Positions 24,610-33,574 of a stretch of 43,445 nucleotides of DNA are shown in pieces. The position numbers and the translations under genes were made by a program. Origin of the DNA: Clostridia bacterium (GTDB lineage: Bacteria > Bacillota > Clostridia > Oscillospirales > CAG-272); NCBI GenBank assembly GCA_017501545.1, contig JAFVWS010000006.1:1-43445 (forward strand). The letters are read 5' to 3'. Under the pieces are notes generated by a model. The model was given only the letters and a program-made list of their open reading frames with translations, had not been told where the DNA came from and ran no database searches. The first letter of the stretch is position 1; every line of letters begins with the position of its first letter.

Positions 24610-24622
24610 GAGGACTAACCCA

Positions 24623-26902
24623 ATGGAAAAATTACTAAGATATAATGCGCCTGCAACTATTTTTGAGGAGGCGTTGCCTATCGGTAACGGCTCACTCGGC
24701 GCTATGATTTACGCCGACCCGGATTTTGACAAAATTCCTATCAACCACGATACACTTTGGTCAGGAAAGCCGGGGCATAACTCAAACCCTAATGCTAAAG
24801 CATCTCTTGAAAGGGCACAGGCGCTAATCAAAGAGGGAAAATACTACGAGGCGCAAAAGGACCTTGAAAAAAATTTCACAAGTATGTGGCTTAACTCATA
24901 CCTTATGCTTGGTGAGCTTTATATTAAATCAACACTCGGTGGCAAATGCGAAAATTACAATAGAAGCCTCGATATGGAAAAATCCTTAGTAAAGGCAAGC
25001 TACACACAAAACGGAGTTAAAATAGAGAGAGAATACTTTGTTTCATATCCAGATAATTGCATGATGATTAACGTAAAATCAAGCAAGCCAACCTCATATG
25101 AAATTTCAGGCTCTCACATAGGTAAAAGCCACACCACAGCAGGAGATAAAATCCTTTATTTCACCTTTGAGGCTCCAACCACAATTGGTCCAGAATACGC
25201 AGTTAAGGAGCGTCCTGTTACTTACGATGGTGAATCCGTTAAGGCAAGCGCCATGGCAAGGGTAAAAACAGATGGTAGCTGTGAAACTGAGGGCGACACA
25301 TTATACGTAACAAATTCGACAAGCCTCACAATATATTTCTGTGCAGAAACAAGCTTTATTGACCCATTTACAGCGCCAAATAAGCCAACGTTTAAGCCTT
25401 GTCTTGACAGAATTAATACTCTTTATCAAAAATCATATGAAGAGATTAAAAATGCACACGTAAGCGACGTAAGCGAGCTATTTAACAGAGTTAAAACAAG
25501 CTTTGGCGGAAAGGAAAGCGACAAAACAACCGATAGGCGTCTGAAGGACGGCGACAAGGACCTTGGTATGTGTGAGCTTCTTTTCAACTTTGGTAGATAC
25601 TTAATTATCTCCGCATCAAGAAAGGGAAGTCGCGCAACTAATCTACAAGGTATTTGGAATGATAAATTCTATGCACCATGGTCCTCAAATTATACTGTAA
25701 ATATCAACCTTGAGATGAACTATTGGCCTGTGCTAATGTGCAATCTTGCCGAATGTAATGAGCCACTTGTAGACCTTATAAAAAGCGTAAGCGTAAAGGG
25801 AAAGGAAACTGCAAGAGAATACTATGGCGCCCCAGGCTTTGTTTCACACCATAATATTGACCTTTGGGCAAACACAACTCCTGTTGGAAACCAAGTTGAG
25901 GATTCAGTAAGATACGCATATTGGAATATGTCCTCTGGTTGGCTTTGCCGTCATCTTTTTGAGCAATATGAATACACAGCTGATATCGACTTTTTAAGAA
26001 GCGTTGCATATCCGATAATGAAACAAAGCGCAATTTTCTATCTCTATATGCTTAAAGAGGAAAATGGTAAGTACATAATGACTCCTTCAACCTCTCCTGA
26101 AAACGGCGTAATCATAAATGGAAGAAAGATATTTACCTTACCTTACACGACAATGACGCAGTCAATTATTGAGGATCTCTTTAAAAACATTTCCAAGAGT
26201 GCAAAAATACTTGGAATTGACGATGATTTCACAAGAGAGATTGAGCAAAAGAAGGATAAAATCGGTATATACCAGATTGGAAGTCAAGGACAGCTACTTG
26301 AATACGATAAGGAATATGAGGAGGAGGACGTACATCATAGACACGTTTCTCACCTATACGCACTTTATCCAGCAGACCTTATCACAACCGATAATAAAGA
26401 GCTTTCAGATGCTTGCCGTCAAACGCTTGAAATAAGAGGAGATGAAAGCACAGGCTGGAGCATGGGCTGGAAGGTTAACCTTTGGGCACGCTTAAAGGAT
26501 GGTGACCGCGCAATGAAGCTTGTTAAAACACAGCTTACCTGCGTTGAGCCAAACAATAAAATTAATTATGGTGGCGGCGGAGGAACGTATCCAAATATGT
26601 TTGATGCTCACCCACCATTCCAAATCGACGGAAACTATGGCGTATGTGCTGGTATTGCACAAATGTTCCTACAATGTGAAAATGGTCAGATAAAAATCTT
26701 GCCTGCATTGCCAAGCGAAATGAAGGAAGGATATATCAAGGGACTTTTGGCAAAGGGCAACATCACAGTTGATATCGAATGGAAAAATTCACAGCTTTCA
26801 AAGCTAAAATTAGTAACGCCAATTAAGCAAACTGCTATAATAGTTATAGGTGGAAAATCTCAAGTAATTGAGCTTGAGCCAAATAAGGAATTTATACTAT
26901 AA
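24623..26902 (+). CDS. GH95 alpha-L-fucosidase (or alpha-L-galactosidase), cytoplasmic
   Basis: A 759-aa protein of normal GH95 length. The N-terminal domain starts with PATIFEEALPIGNGSLGAMIY and contains NHDTLWSG. The (alpha/alpha)6 barrel carries NINLEMNYWP near residue 360 (the two Asn that activate water in GH95), TSPENG near 490 (general acid Glu) and HPPFQIDGNYG near 665 (Asp). There is no signal peptide, so it acts on imported oligosaccharides. The family inverts alpha-1,2-fucosyl or alpha-L-galactosyl linkages found on mucin, milk glycans or plant xyloglucan. It lies between the abrB-like gene and a D-amino acid transaminase gene. No sugar transporter is nearby. Confidence 0.93.
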   Translation: MEKLLRYNAPATIFEEALPIGNGSLGAMIYADPDFDKIPINHDTLWSGKPGHNSNPNAKASLERAQALIKEGKYYEAQKDLEKNFTSMWLNSYLMLGELYIKSTLGGKCENYNRSLDMEKSLVKASYTQNGVKIEREYFVSYPDNCMMINVKSSKPTSYEISGSHIGKSHTTAGDKILYFTFEAPTTIGPEYAVKERPVTYDGESVKASAMARVKTDGSCETEGDTLYVTNSTSLTIYFCAETSFIDPFTAPNKPTFKPCLDRINTLYQKSYEEIKNAHVSDVSELFNRVKTSFGGKESDKTTDRRLKDGDKDLGMCELLFNFGRYLIISASRKGSRATNLQGIWNDKFYAPWSSNYTVNINLEMNYWPVLMCNLAECNEPLVDLIKSVSVKGKETAREYYGAPGFVSHHNIDLWANTTPVGNQVEDSVRYAYWNMSSGWLCRHLFEQYEYTADIDFLRSVAYPIMKQSAIFYLYMLKEENGKYIMTPSTSPENGVIINGRKIFTLPYTTMTQSIIEDLFKNISKSAKILGIDDDFTREIEQKKDKIGIYQIGSQGQLLEYDKEYEEEDVHHRHVSHLYALYPADLITTDNKELSDACRQTLEIRGDESTGWSMGWKVNLWARLKDGDRAMKLVKTQLTCVEPNNKINYGGGGGTYPNMFDAHPPFQIDGNYGVCAGIAQMFLQCENGQIKILPALPSEMKEGYIKGLLAKGNITVDIEWKNSQLSKLKLVTPIKQTAIIVIGGKSQVIELEPNKEFIL

Positions 26903-26925
26903 TAGCTACTTAATTGGAGGTACAT

Positions 26926-27768
26926 ATGAAAAATTTGGGATATTATAATGGCAAGCAGGGTCTTATTGAGGAGATTTCTGTTCCAATCACCGACAGGGCT
27001 TTTTACTTCGGAGACGGGGTATACGATGCGGTAATGTGCCGAAATAATATCCCATATCTTTTGTTTGAGCATGTAAATAGGCTTTTTTCTAATTCAGCGC
27101 TTTTGAGCATCACTCCGCCAATGACAAGAGAGGAATTAATGCATCTAATAAAAACCCTCTGTCCTTTAGTTGATGGTGATGAAAAATTTGTATATTTTCA
27201 TATTTCACGTGGTAGTGGAATAAGAAATCACGAGTTTACTACCACAAAGGGAAACCTGTGTATAATGATAAAGCCACAAAAAATAGAGAATATATACGAA
27301 AAAATGAGTCTATGTACAACAAAGGATATTCGTTTTCAGCTTTGTAATATAAAAACACTAAACCTTTTACCAAGCGTAATGTGCGCACAAAATGCAAAAA
27401 ACAACAAGTGCGAGGAAGGAGTTTTTATAAGGGATGGCTATGTGACTGAATGCTCGCACAGTAATATTTCAATATTAAAAAACGGCAGGCTAATTACTGC
27501 CCCTGCCGACTGTCATATTTTGCCAGGTGTTACCCGTGCTCATTTAATCGACTCAGCGCAGAAAAACGGAATTATAGTGCGCGAGGAAAAATATACCTTA
27601 AGAGAGCTTATGGATGCTGACGAAATTATAGTAACCAGCTCCTCAAAAATGGCGAGGGGTGTGGATAAAATAGATGGTATAAGCGTTGGTGGCAGGGACG
27701 AAAAAACATTAAATCTACTGCAAAACGATATTTATAATGATTATCTTAATTCAACGAAATTAGCATAA
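26926..27768 (+). CDS. dat: Class IV aminotransferase, D-amino acid transaminase type
   Basis: A 280-aa PLP enzyme. DRAFYFGDGVYD is the family N-terminal motif. The Schiff-base Lys lies in the NIKTLNLLPSV segment. TECSHSNISI, LPGVTRAHLI and DEIIVTSSS bind the PLP phosphate and substrate and align well with D-alanine transaminase. It would interconvert D-alanine and D-glutamate for peptidoglycan. Branched-chain or aminodeoxychorismate lyase activity is possible but less likely. ATG 26926 follows GGAGG at 7 nt; a TTG four codons earlier is inside the RBS. It closes the abrB-GH95-dat operon. Confidence 0.88.
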   Translation: MKNLGYYNGKQGLIEEISVPITDRAFYFGDGVYDAVMCRNNIPYLLFEHVNRLFSNSALLSITPPMTREELMHLIKTLCPLVDGDEKFVYFHISRGSGIRNHEFTTTKGNLCIMIKPQKIENIYEKMSLCTTKDIRFQLCNIKTLNLLPSVMCAQNAKNNKCEEGVFIRDGYVTECSHSNISILKNGRLITAPADCHILPGVTRAHLIDSAQKNGIIVREEKYTLRELMDADEIIVTSSSKMARGVDKIDGISVGGRDEKTLNLLQNDIYNDYLNSTKLA

Positions 27769-27796
27769 AAAAAGCACCCAATAGGGTGCTTTTTTA
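27769..27796. terminator. Bidirectional terminator between dat and the SleB-like gene
   Basis: AGCACCC / GGGTGCT with loop AATA, flanked by A and T runs on both sides. It is closely similar to the terminator stem interrupted by element copy 1. Confidence 0.9.
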
Positions 27797-28624
27797 TTAA
27801 TAATAAAACGCGTGGTTTCCTATCTTTGCATAAAAGGCTCTGTTGTTAATAATCCAGTTTGAGGGTGAAACCCTTGGGTTTACAAAATATAGTATACCCG
27901 TATTTATAGAGTATCCCTCAAGACAGATTTTAGCTGCAATTATGCTGTCGCTATTAGGCGCTTTATATATAGTTCCGTTTGAAACCGGGCTAAACTGTAC
28001 TCCATATTTTCTGTCAAATATGACACCATAAATGGTGTTTGGAAAGCTTTTTGAGCGAGCTCGGTTTAAAATTACATTTCCGACAGCAATTTTTCCCTTT
28101 AGTATTTCACCACCACTTTCAGCATTGATAATTCGAGAGAGCCAGTAAACCTCATCGCTTCTATAAAACTGTTCGCCGGATAATATTCCGCCACTACCAG
28201 ATGTTACATAAAATGAGGAGGTCGAGTTTTGCCAGCTAATCTTAGCATCAAACGCCTTGCTAAGGAGCATTACAGGCGCATACATAACACCATATCTCAT
28301 AAAAATAGGCGATGGGGTGTATAAATAACGACCATTTGCAACCAAATAGCTGTCTCCATCCTTGATAGTCATATAAAGCTTGCTTGATGATATTGTAAGC
28401 GTTCTTGTAGAGTAGCTATAGCTTACTCTTGCGCTTGGGTCAACTGCATTTGCAAAGCGTCTAATTCCAACAAAGGTTGTTGAGTCCTTTACTTGTACGT
28501 TTCCTGAAAACTCCTGACCATTTATGTATACTCCAACACTGCTTCTGCTATTTGCACTAATAGTCAAGGCAGAGAAGGAGGCTACAAAAACAAAAACTAA
28601 AATAAATGATAATGCTTTCTTCAA
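27797..28624 (-). CDS. Secreted SleB-like cell wall hydrolase with copper-amine-oxidase-type N-terminal domain
   Basis: A 275-aa protein with a signal peptide (cleavage near ISA|NS). Residues about 30-140 form a copper_amine_oxidase_N domain (VYINGQEF, TTFVGIRRFANA, MYAPVMLLSKAFDAKISW), a frequent wall-binding module in Clostridia. Residues about 155-275 form a Hydrolase_2/SleB lytic transglycosylase-like domain with RIINAESGGE (catalytic Glu) and GKIAVGNVILNR. SleB enzymes degrade spore cortex; the same fold also serves vegetative wall turnover. It has its own vegetative-type promoter. Confidence 0.92.
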   Translation of the reverse strand: MKKALSFILVFVFVASFSALTISANSRSSVGVYINGQEFSGNVQVKDSTTFVGIRRFANAVDPSARVSYSYSTRTLTISSSKLYMTIKDGDSYLVANGRYLYTPSPIFMRYGVMYAPVMLLSKAFDAKISWQNSTSSFYVTSGSGGILSGEQFYRSDEVYWLSRIINAESGGEILKGKIAVGNVILNRARSKSFPNTIYGVIFDRKYGVQFSPVSNGTIYKAPNSDSIIAAKICLEGYSINTGILYFVNPRVSPSNWIINNRAFYAKIGNHAFYY

Positions 28625-28674
28625 ATAACCATCCTTTCCTTCTTACTTGGTAATGCTCGAACAATTACAATAAT

Positions 28675-28703
28675 ATTCTAACATTGGAAAGAGGTTAAAT
28701 CAA
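28675..28703 (-). promoter_or_regulatory. Promoter of the SleB-like hydrolase gene
   Basis: Minus strand: TTGATT (28698-28703), a 17-nt spacer and TAGAAT (28675-28680) with TGT upstream. The form is vegetative (sigma A-like), not an obvious spore promoter. Confidence 0.7.
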
Positions 28704-28736
28704 GGAACAATATTTACCAAGGAAAATGAAGGAAGC

Positions 28737-30323
28737 TTATGGCTTTATCAGAGATTTAGCAAGTGAAATTTCTTTTTTTGAAATGCTACCACTAATTCTA
28801 CTGAAAATAATATAGAATAAGGCACAAAGGCAAATTTCAATAACTGTACTTACCTTGCCTAATCCTATTTTTGATAAAAGCACATAAAAAAGCTCGCTAT
28901 TAAAAATCAATCGCGAAAGAAATGTTGCTCCGATTATGCAAAGCGTAGGCTTGAAAACCCATTTTATAATTAGTGGCTTGAGCTCGGTTTTCTTTAAAAG
29001 GCGCATTATGCTCATTGAGGTGTTAAAAAGCTCTGTTACGAAAATTACGATAATGTATCCTTTAATCCCAAGATGTGGCACTAAAGCCAAAATTAAACTA
29101 ACGCTAATTAATGAGTCTATGATATTTATGCGCATTGAATAAATATGCTCGCCAAGGCCCTTGAGCATTGCGTCAACCGAATAATCAAGATACATAAGTG
29201 GTATAAGAGGTGCAATTAGACGTATAAGCTCGCCTGCCTCTGCACTTTTGAAAAAATAAGTGCCTATTTCATTAGAAAAACAAATAAAAATGCCACTTAT
29301 GCCTAAGGAAAATAAAAGTGAAAAGCTGAAAACGTATTCAACAATGCTTTTTATTCTCCCTGTGTCCCTTGCCTCGTATGATGAGGAAATTTCTGGCACT
29401 AAAAGAGACGAAAATGCACCAAGCACTGAGGAGGGGAAAAATATTAGGGGGAACACCATTCCGTGTAAAACACCATAAGATGCAAGAGCGCGCGAGGCAC
29501 TTAATCCATTTCTCTTAAGTCCCCAAGGAATTGCTAAATGCTCAATTGTAGAAAGGGCAGACCGTACGTAGGCACTAACTGCGACGGGAAATGCATAACC
29601 AAATACGTTATACATTCTTTTTTCGGAGGCATTGTCACATTCGTTTGGTATAATATGTCTTTTTCTGTCAAAGAAAAACAAAACAACGTTTAATATTAGC
29701 GAAGCAATCTCACTTATCGTTCCACCAAGAGCTATTGACAAGCACGCGTAGCCTATACCCTTGGGAGCAATAAGCGTAACAAGCATTACAACTAATGATA
29801 TTTTTACACCCTGCTCAAAAAACTGCACAATAATATTTTTATAGACACGCCTTACTGCACAAAAATATCCGTTTAGCATGCTTGAAATGGAAATAGGCAT
29901 AAGAGAAATCGCCATAAGCTTAAGTGACGGTATAACCCTTAAATCATCAAGTAAATATATACTGATGGGCTTGGCACAAAAGAATAACAAAATACCTGCA
30001 AGGCTTGAAAAGAATAAACAATAAAAGAGCGCGTTTACCATGATTTTTTTAACGGTAGCACCACTTGAAGCGTTTTCCTTGCCCTTATAGGGCAAAGCAG
30101 CAGAAACGAGACGTACAACAGCCAAATTGATTCCTGAGGTTGCAAGCGTGATAGCAAAGGAATATACGCCCGAGGTAAGGGTGAAAAGTCCCATGGCTTC
30201 AGCACCTACCTTGTCAGAGATGAATACGTTAAAGGTAACGGAAATAGAGTGTATAATAATGCTTCCAACAGATAAAATTAGAGCATTGAAAAAGTATTTT
30301 TGAATTCTATTAATTATTACCAC
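28737..30323 (-). CDS. SpoVB-like lipid flippase (MOP/MATE superfamily)
   Basis: A 528-aa polytopic protein with about 14 predicted membrane segments. It has the N-terminal pattern of SpoVB/MurJ-type exporters (VFISDKVGAEAMGLFTLTSGVYSFAITLATSGINLAVVRLVS) and a polysaccharide-synthesis C-terminal half. SpoVB is required for cortex peptidoglycan synthesis, probably as a lipid II flippase. The start is uncertain. GTG 30323 overlaps the only good RBS (GAGGTGG), while the codons correctly spaced after it are ATA and ATT. The N-terminus here should be read with caution. The gene lies between GH38 (upstream) and the SleB-like gene. Confidence 0.85.
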   Translation of the reverse strand: MVIINRIQKYFFNALILSVGSIIIHSISVTFNVFISDKVGAEAMGLFTLTSGVYSFAITLATSGINLAVVRLVSAALPYKGKENASSGATVKKIMVNALFYCLFFSSLAGILLFFCAKPISIYLLDDLRVIPSLKLMAISLMPISISSMLNGYFCAVRRVYKNIIVQFFEQGVKISLVVMLVTLIAPKGIGYACLSIALGGTISEIASLILNVVLFFFDRKRHIIPNECDNASEKRMYNVFGYAFPVAVSAYVRSALSTIEHLAIPWGLKRNGLSASRALASYGVLHGMVFPLIFFPSSVLGAFSSLLVPEISSSYEARDTGRIKSIVEYVFSFSLLFSLGISGIFICFSNEIGTYFFKSAEAGELIRLIAPLIPLMYLDYSVDAMLKGLGEHIYSMRINIIDSLISVSLILALVPHLGIKGYIIVIFVTELFNTSMSIMRLLKKTELKPLIIKWVFKPTLCIIGATFLSRLIFNSELFYVLLSKIGLGKVSTVIEICLCALFYIIFSRISGSISKKEISLAKSLIKP

Positions 30324-30368
30324 CTCACAATCACTAATATATATGTTAAGGCGATAATAAAAAATTCA

Positions 30369-30399
30369 AGGGTCTACCTAAAAGGCAGACCCTAAATTA
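30369..30399 (-). terminator. Terminator of the GH38 gene
   Basis: AGGGTCTACC / GGCAGACCCT (30369-30378 with 30384-30393), a stem with one mismatch and loop TAAAA. On the minus strand it is followed by TTGAATTTTTTATT. Confidence 0.75.
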
Positions 30400-33300
30400 T
30401 TATTTTGCAAGAAGAGTAACAATTTCAAAAGGCTTAACGTCAATTGTAACGGTATTGTTTTTAACAGTTAGCTTCTTTAGTGGCTTTTCATTAAGGTCAG
30501 CAAGATACACCTCGCTAACATCAAAGCCAAATTTAACGCTTGTGTGTGTCCTTGAATTCTTAGCCTCATATAGACGAACAACAGTGTCGGTTGAATATTC
30601 AGCCTCCTTAATAGCTTCTATAACAACATTGCTCGAGGAAGCACAAACAAGTGAATATTCGTTTGTAAGCTCGCCCTTGCCGGTTGTCTTTTTAGCAGTT
30701 AGAGGCATATTCAAATCATATGCATATTTAACTGTGTCACTTGCATTAAGTGCGTTATTATGAGGATAAATTGAATATGTAAACTCGTGAACGCCTTGGT
30801 CATTAATACTATTTGGATTGTTATCTGGGTTAGGTGCACACTTAATAAGTGTAAGTCGCATATCGGAGTTGTGAATATCGTGTCCGTACTTGCAGTTGTT
30901 AAGCAAGCTTACGCCATAGTTGCCCTCGGAAAGGTCGGCATATTTATGTCCACACACCTCAAATTTAGCTTGATCCCAGCTTGTGTTATAGTGTGTAGGA
31001 CGTTCAATAGAACCAAATTGAACCTCGTATGTTGCTTTGTCAGTGTTGATGTCAACAGGGAAGCTTACCTTCAAAATTTGGCTCTTTTCGTGCCAGTCAA
31101 CCTTGGTTTCAAAATCAATCCTTGGCAAGCTCTCATAGAACCAAACAGTTTGAGAAAGCTCACTGCTCATATGCTTTTTCTTAAATGAAATACCAGTTTT
31201 TGCACCATTTACGACAGTTTTTATGTCATAAGCATCGCCAAGGTCGTATTCCTTGTCGTTTGATGAGCGCTGAAGCTCCCAAGCAGAGTAAGCATCAGGA
31301 TAATCCTCAAATGCAATAAATCGGTTGGCAAGCGCACCACGTTTAATTATCTCACGATGATTTTTCTTATCATAAATCGATGTGATATTGCAATTCTTAT
31401 CAAATTTAACAGTGAAATATTTTGTAAATACTGTATTACCCTTAACAGTGATTGTATTCTTGGCGTCAAGCTCAGAAATAACCTTATAGCCCTTCGGTGG
31501 AATGTTGCTTACAGAAACGCAAGTACCATCTATGTCTACAACACTTGAAATGTTGAATGAGTTAGGGTTAAATACAACGTATCCGTCTGTTGAGACATTA
31601 GAAGCAATGTAATCGTATGCTACCTCGCGATATTTGTTTGCAAGTGCCTTGATTTTGGCATAATCCTTGTCGCTTCTTTCGTAAACCTCAGGAATTGATG
31701 AGCCAGGGATAATGTCGTGGAACTGGTTAACAAGCAAGATTTCCCACATTTCGTGAAGCTCCTTCTTAGGGAACTTAGCGCCTCTTATCTTGTCAAGCAT
31801 AACGCAAAGTGCCTCAGTATCAAGAAGTAAAAACTCACACTCGCGGTTGTTTTTCTTGTTTTTAGCAATTGATGTATATGTGCCCCTGTGGAATTCAAGG
31901 TATAATTCGCCCTGCCAGCTTGGAACAAGCTCTGGCTTTTTCTTCATACTCTTTTCTAAGTTGTCAAGAAACTCACCGGCAAAGCCCATTTTTGCTTGTG
32001 CAATTTGTGGTACACCGGCATTTGCACGTCTTAGATTTTCAAGCATATGTGCAGTTGGTCCACCGCCACCGTCACCCCAACCAAAGGTTAGAAGTGCTTC
32101 ATTGTGAAGATTCTTTTGTTGATATCTGTTCCATGCACCATCAACGTATGAAAAATCAGTATGAGGAATATATGTAGATGTTCTTTCAGGAACACGACCC
32201 TTTCTTTCCTGCTGCGCAGTTATAAAGTAAGTGTTGATTTCAGTGCCATCAAGACCCTTCCACTTAAATGTGTCGTATGGAACTGTGTTTGTGTCGTTCC
32301 AACCTATTTTTGATGTAACAAACCAGTTAACATCGCTTTTCCTTAGAATTTGAGGTAGAGCAGCGCTGTATCCAAATACATCAGGCAACCATAAAACACG
32401 GCTCTCGACACCAAATTCATCACGGAAGAAGTTTTTACCATATTGCACTTGACGTACAAGACTTTCACCACTTGATAGGTTACAGTCAGCCTCAACCCAC
32501 ATGGCACCCTCAACTTCCCATCTACCAGCCTTAATCATGGCTTTGATTTCCTCATAAAGCTCAGGGCATTCCTCCTTAACCATCTTATAAAGAACAGCTT
32601 GAGAGGACATAAATTTGTATTCTGGGTAGCGCTTCATAAGCTCAATAACAGTAGCAAATGAGCGTTGTGCCTTTTCTCTTGTTTGGTCAATAGTCCAAAG
32701 CCAAGCAATATCAATGTGTGTGTGACCGATACAAATAGTTTTTACGTCCTGTTCCTTGCAGAATTTTCCATAAAATTCTTTTTGTAGGTATTCATCTGCC
32801 ACCTTAACTGACTCATAAAACTCAGGGGAGGGAAGCTTCATAAGATTAACAAAGCTTGTTGACCTTTCAAGTATTGAGAGAATGTTTTGATATGTATATG
32901 TGTTTTCATCAAGAAACTCGATAATTTCAAAAGGAACAGCAAGGTCATAGTAGTATTTTTTAACGTCTAAATTTTCTTCTACAATGCTTACAGCAAAGCG
33001 TAAATCCTTGCGCTCATGCTCCATGCCTGAATAAGCATATACCATAACATTATAGCTATCCTTGCCACTTAGCATAATGTAAGTGTGGTTAGCGTCCATG
33101 CCTTGGCGGATGTGACCATCAACGTAAACGATTAGCTGTGGATTGACTGCGTCCCAGCAAGAGCCAATGCCAGTATCAATAGATAGCTTAATTTCCTTGC
33201 CACTTAGGCTTTTTGGAACGTTTACCTCAAAAGCAAACCACGCGTGTGAGTCACGCTCCCTGCCCCAGCCCATATCCTTTGTAAAAGGAATAAAGTCGCC

Positions 33301-33447
33301 GGTGTCTGGCAAAACGGAGCCGATTTTGTATTCACAATTTGGCTTGTAGAGAATATTTTCGACAGGATATGAGGCAACTGGCGTGTATTTGCCAATTTCG
33401 CGCATCATAACTCTTAAATTTCTGACAGTTTCATTAATTGGTTTCAT
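30400..33447 (-). CDS. GH38 alpha-mannosidase, cytoplasmic
   Basis: A 1015-aa protein. An N-terminal beta-sandwich (about 30-200) precedes the catalytic barrel. HTHIDIAWLW (about 240) supplies zinc ligands, MWVEADCNLSSGESLVRQ follows, and WLPDVFGYSAALPQIL (about 350) carries the catalytic nucleophile Asp. The HDIIPGSSIPEVYE segment marks the alpha-mann_mid domain, and the GH38 C-terminal beta-domains complete the protein. The lack of a signal peptide places it in the cytosol, acting on imported manno-oligosaccharides such as N-glycan fragments. GGAG lies before the ATG. The promoter overlaps an 18-bp palindrome. It is monocistronic, with a terminator after it. Confidence 0.95.
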   Translation of the reverse strand: MKPINETVRNLRVMMREIGKYTPVASYPVENILYKPNCEYKIGSVLPDTGDFIPFTKDMGWGRERDSHAWFAFEVNVPKSLSGKEIKLSIDTGIGSCWDAVNPQLIVYVDGHIRQGMDANHTYIMLSGKDSYNVMVYAYSGMEHERKDLRFAVSIVEENLDVKKYYYDLAVPFEIIEFLDENTYTYQNILSILERSTSFVNLMKLPSPEFYESVKVADEYLQKEFYGKFCKEQDVKTICIGHTHIDIAWLWTIDQTREKAQRSFATVIELMKRYPEYKFMSSQAVLYKMVKEECPELYEEIKAMIKAGRWEVEGAMWVEADCNLSSGESLVRQVQYGKNFFRDEFGVESRVLWLPDVFGYSAALPQILRKSDVNWFVTSKIGWNDTNTVPYDTFKWKGLDGTEINTYFITAQQERKGRVPERTSTYIPHTDFSYVDGAWNRYQQKNLHNEALLTFGWGDGGGGPTAHMLENLRRANAGVPQIAQAKMGFAGEFLDNLEKSMKKKPELVPSWQGELYLEFHRGTYTSIAKNKKNNRECEFLLLDTEALCVMLDKIRGAKFPKKELHEMWEILLVNQFHDIIPGSSIPEVYERSDKDYAKIKALANKYREVAYDYIASNVSTDGYVVFNPNSFNISSVVDIDGTCVSVSNIPPKGYKVISELDAKNTITVKGNTVFTKYFTVKFDKNCNITSIYDKKNHREIIKRGALANRFIAFEDYPDAYSAWELQRSSNDKEYDLGDAYDIKTVVNGAKTGISFKKKHMSSELSQTVWFYESLPRIDFETKVDWHEKSQILKVSFPVDINTDKATYEVQFGSIERPTHYNTSWDQAKFEVCGHKYADLSEGNYGVSLLNNCKYGHDIHNSDMRLTLIKCAPNPDNNPNSINDQGVHEFTYSIYPHNNALNASDTVKYAYDLNMPLTAKKTTGKGELTNEYSLVCASSSNVVIEAIKEAEYSTDTVVRLYEAKNSRTHTSVKFGFDVSEVYLADLNEKPLKKLTVKNNTVTIDVKPFEIVTLLAK

Positions 33448-33479
33448 AAAAATCTCCTGAGTAAAAAATTACTAATTTG

Positions 33480-33508
33480 ATTTTATCATATGATAAAAGA
33501 AAAAACAA
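33480..33508 (-). promoter_or_regulatory. Promoter of the GH38 gene with an embedded 18-bp palindrome
   Basis: Minus strand: TTGTTT (33503-33508), a 17-nt spacer and TAAAAT (33480-33485) with TGA upstream. The perfect palindrome TTTTATCATATGATAAAA (33481-33498) covers the -10 and part of the spacer, a plausible repressor site. Confidence 0.7.
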
Positions 33509-33515
33509 GAAATAT

Positions 33516-33544
33516 TTGCTTTTTTAAGATGATTATGTTATCAT
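33516..33544 (+). promoter_or_regulatory. Promoter of tcdA
   Basis: TTGCTT (33516-33521), a 17-nt spacer and TATCAT (33539-33544) with TGT upstream. Confidence 0.65.
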
Positions 33545-33574
33545 ATTTATATAAATTCATTCTTAGGAGAAAAA

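Noticed and set aside
31790..32177. Plus-strand open frames within the GH38 gene
   Set aside because: They are antisense shadows of a well-supported 1015-aa glycosidase and lack RBS or family resemblance.
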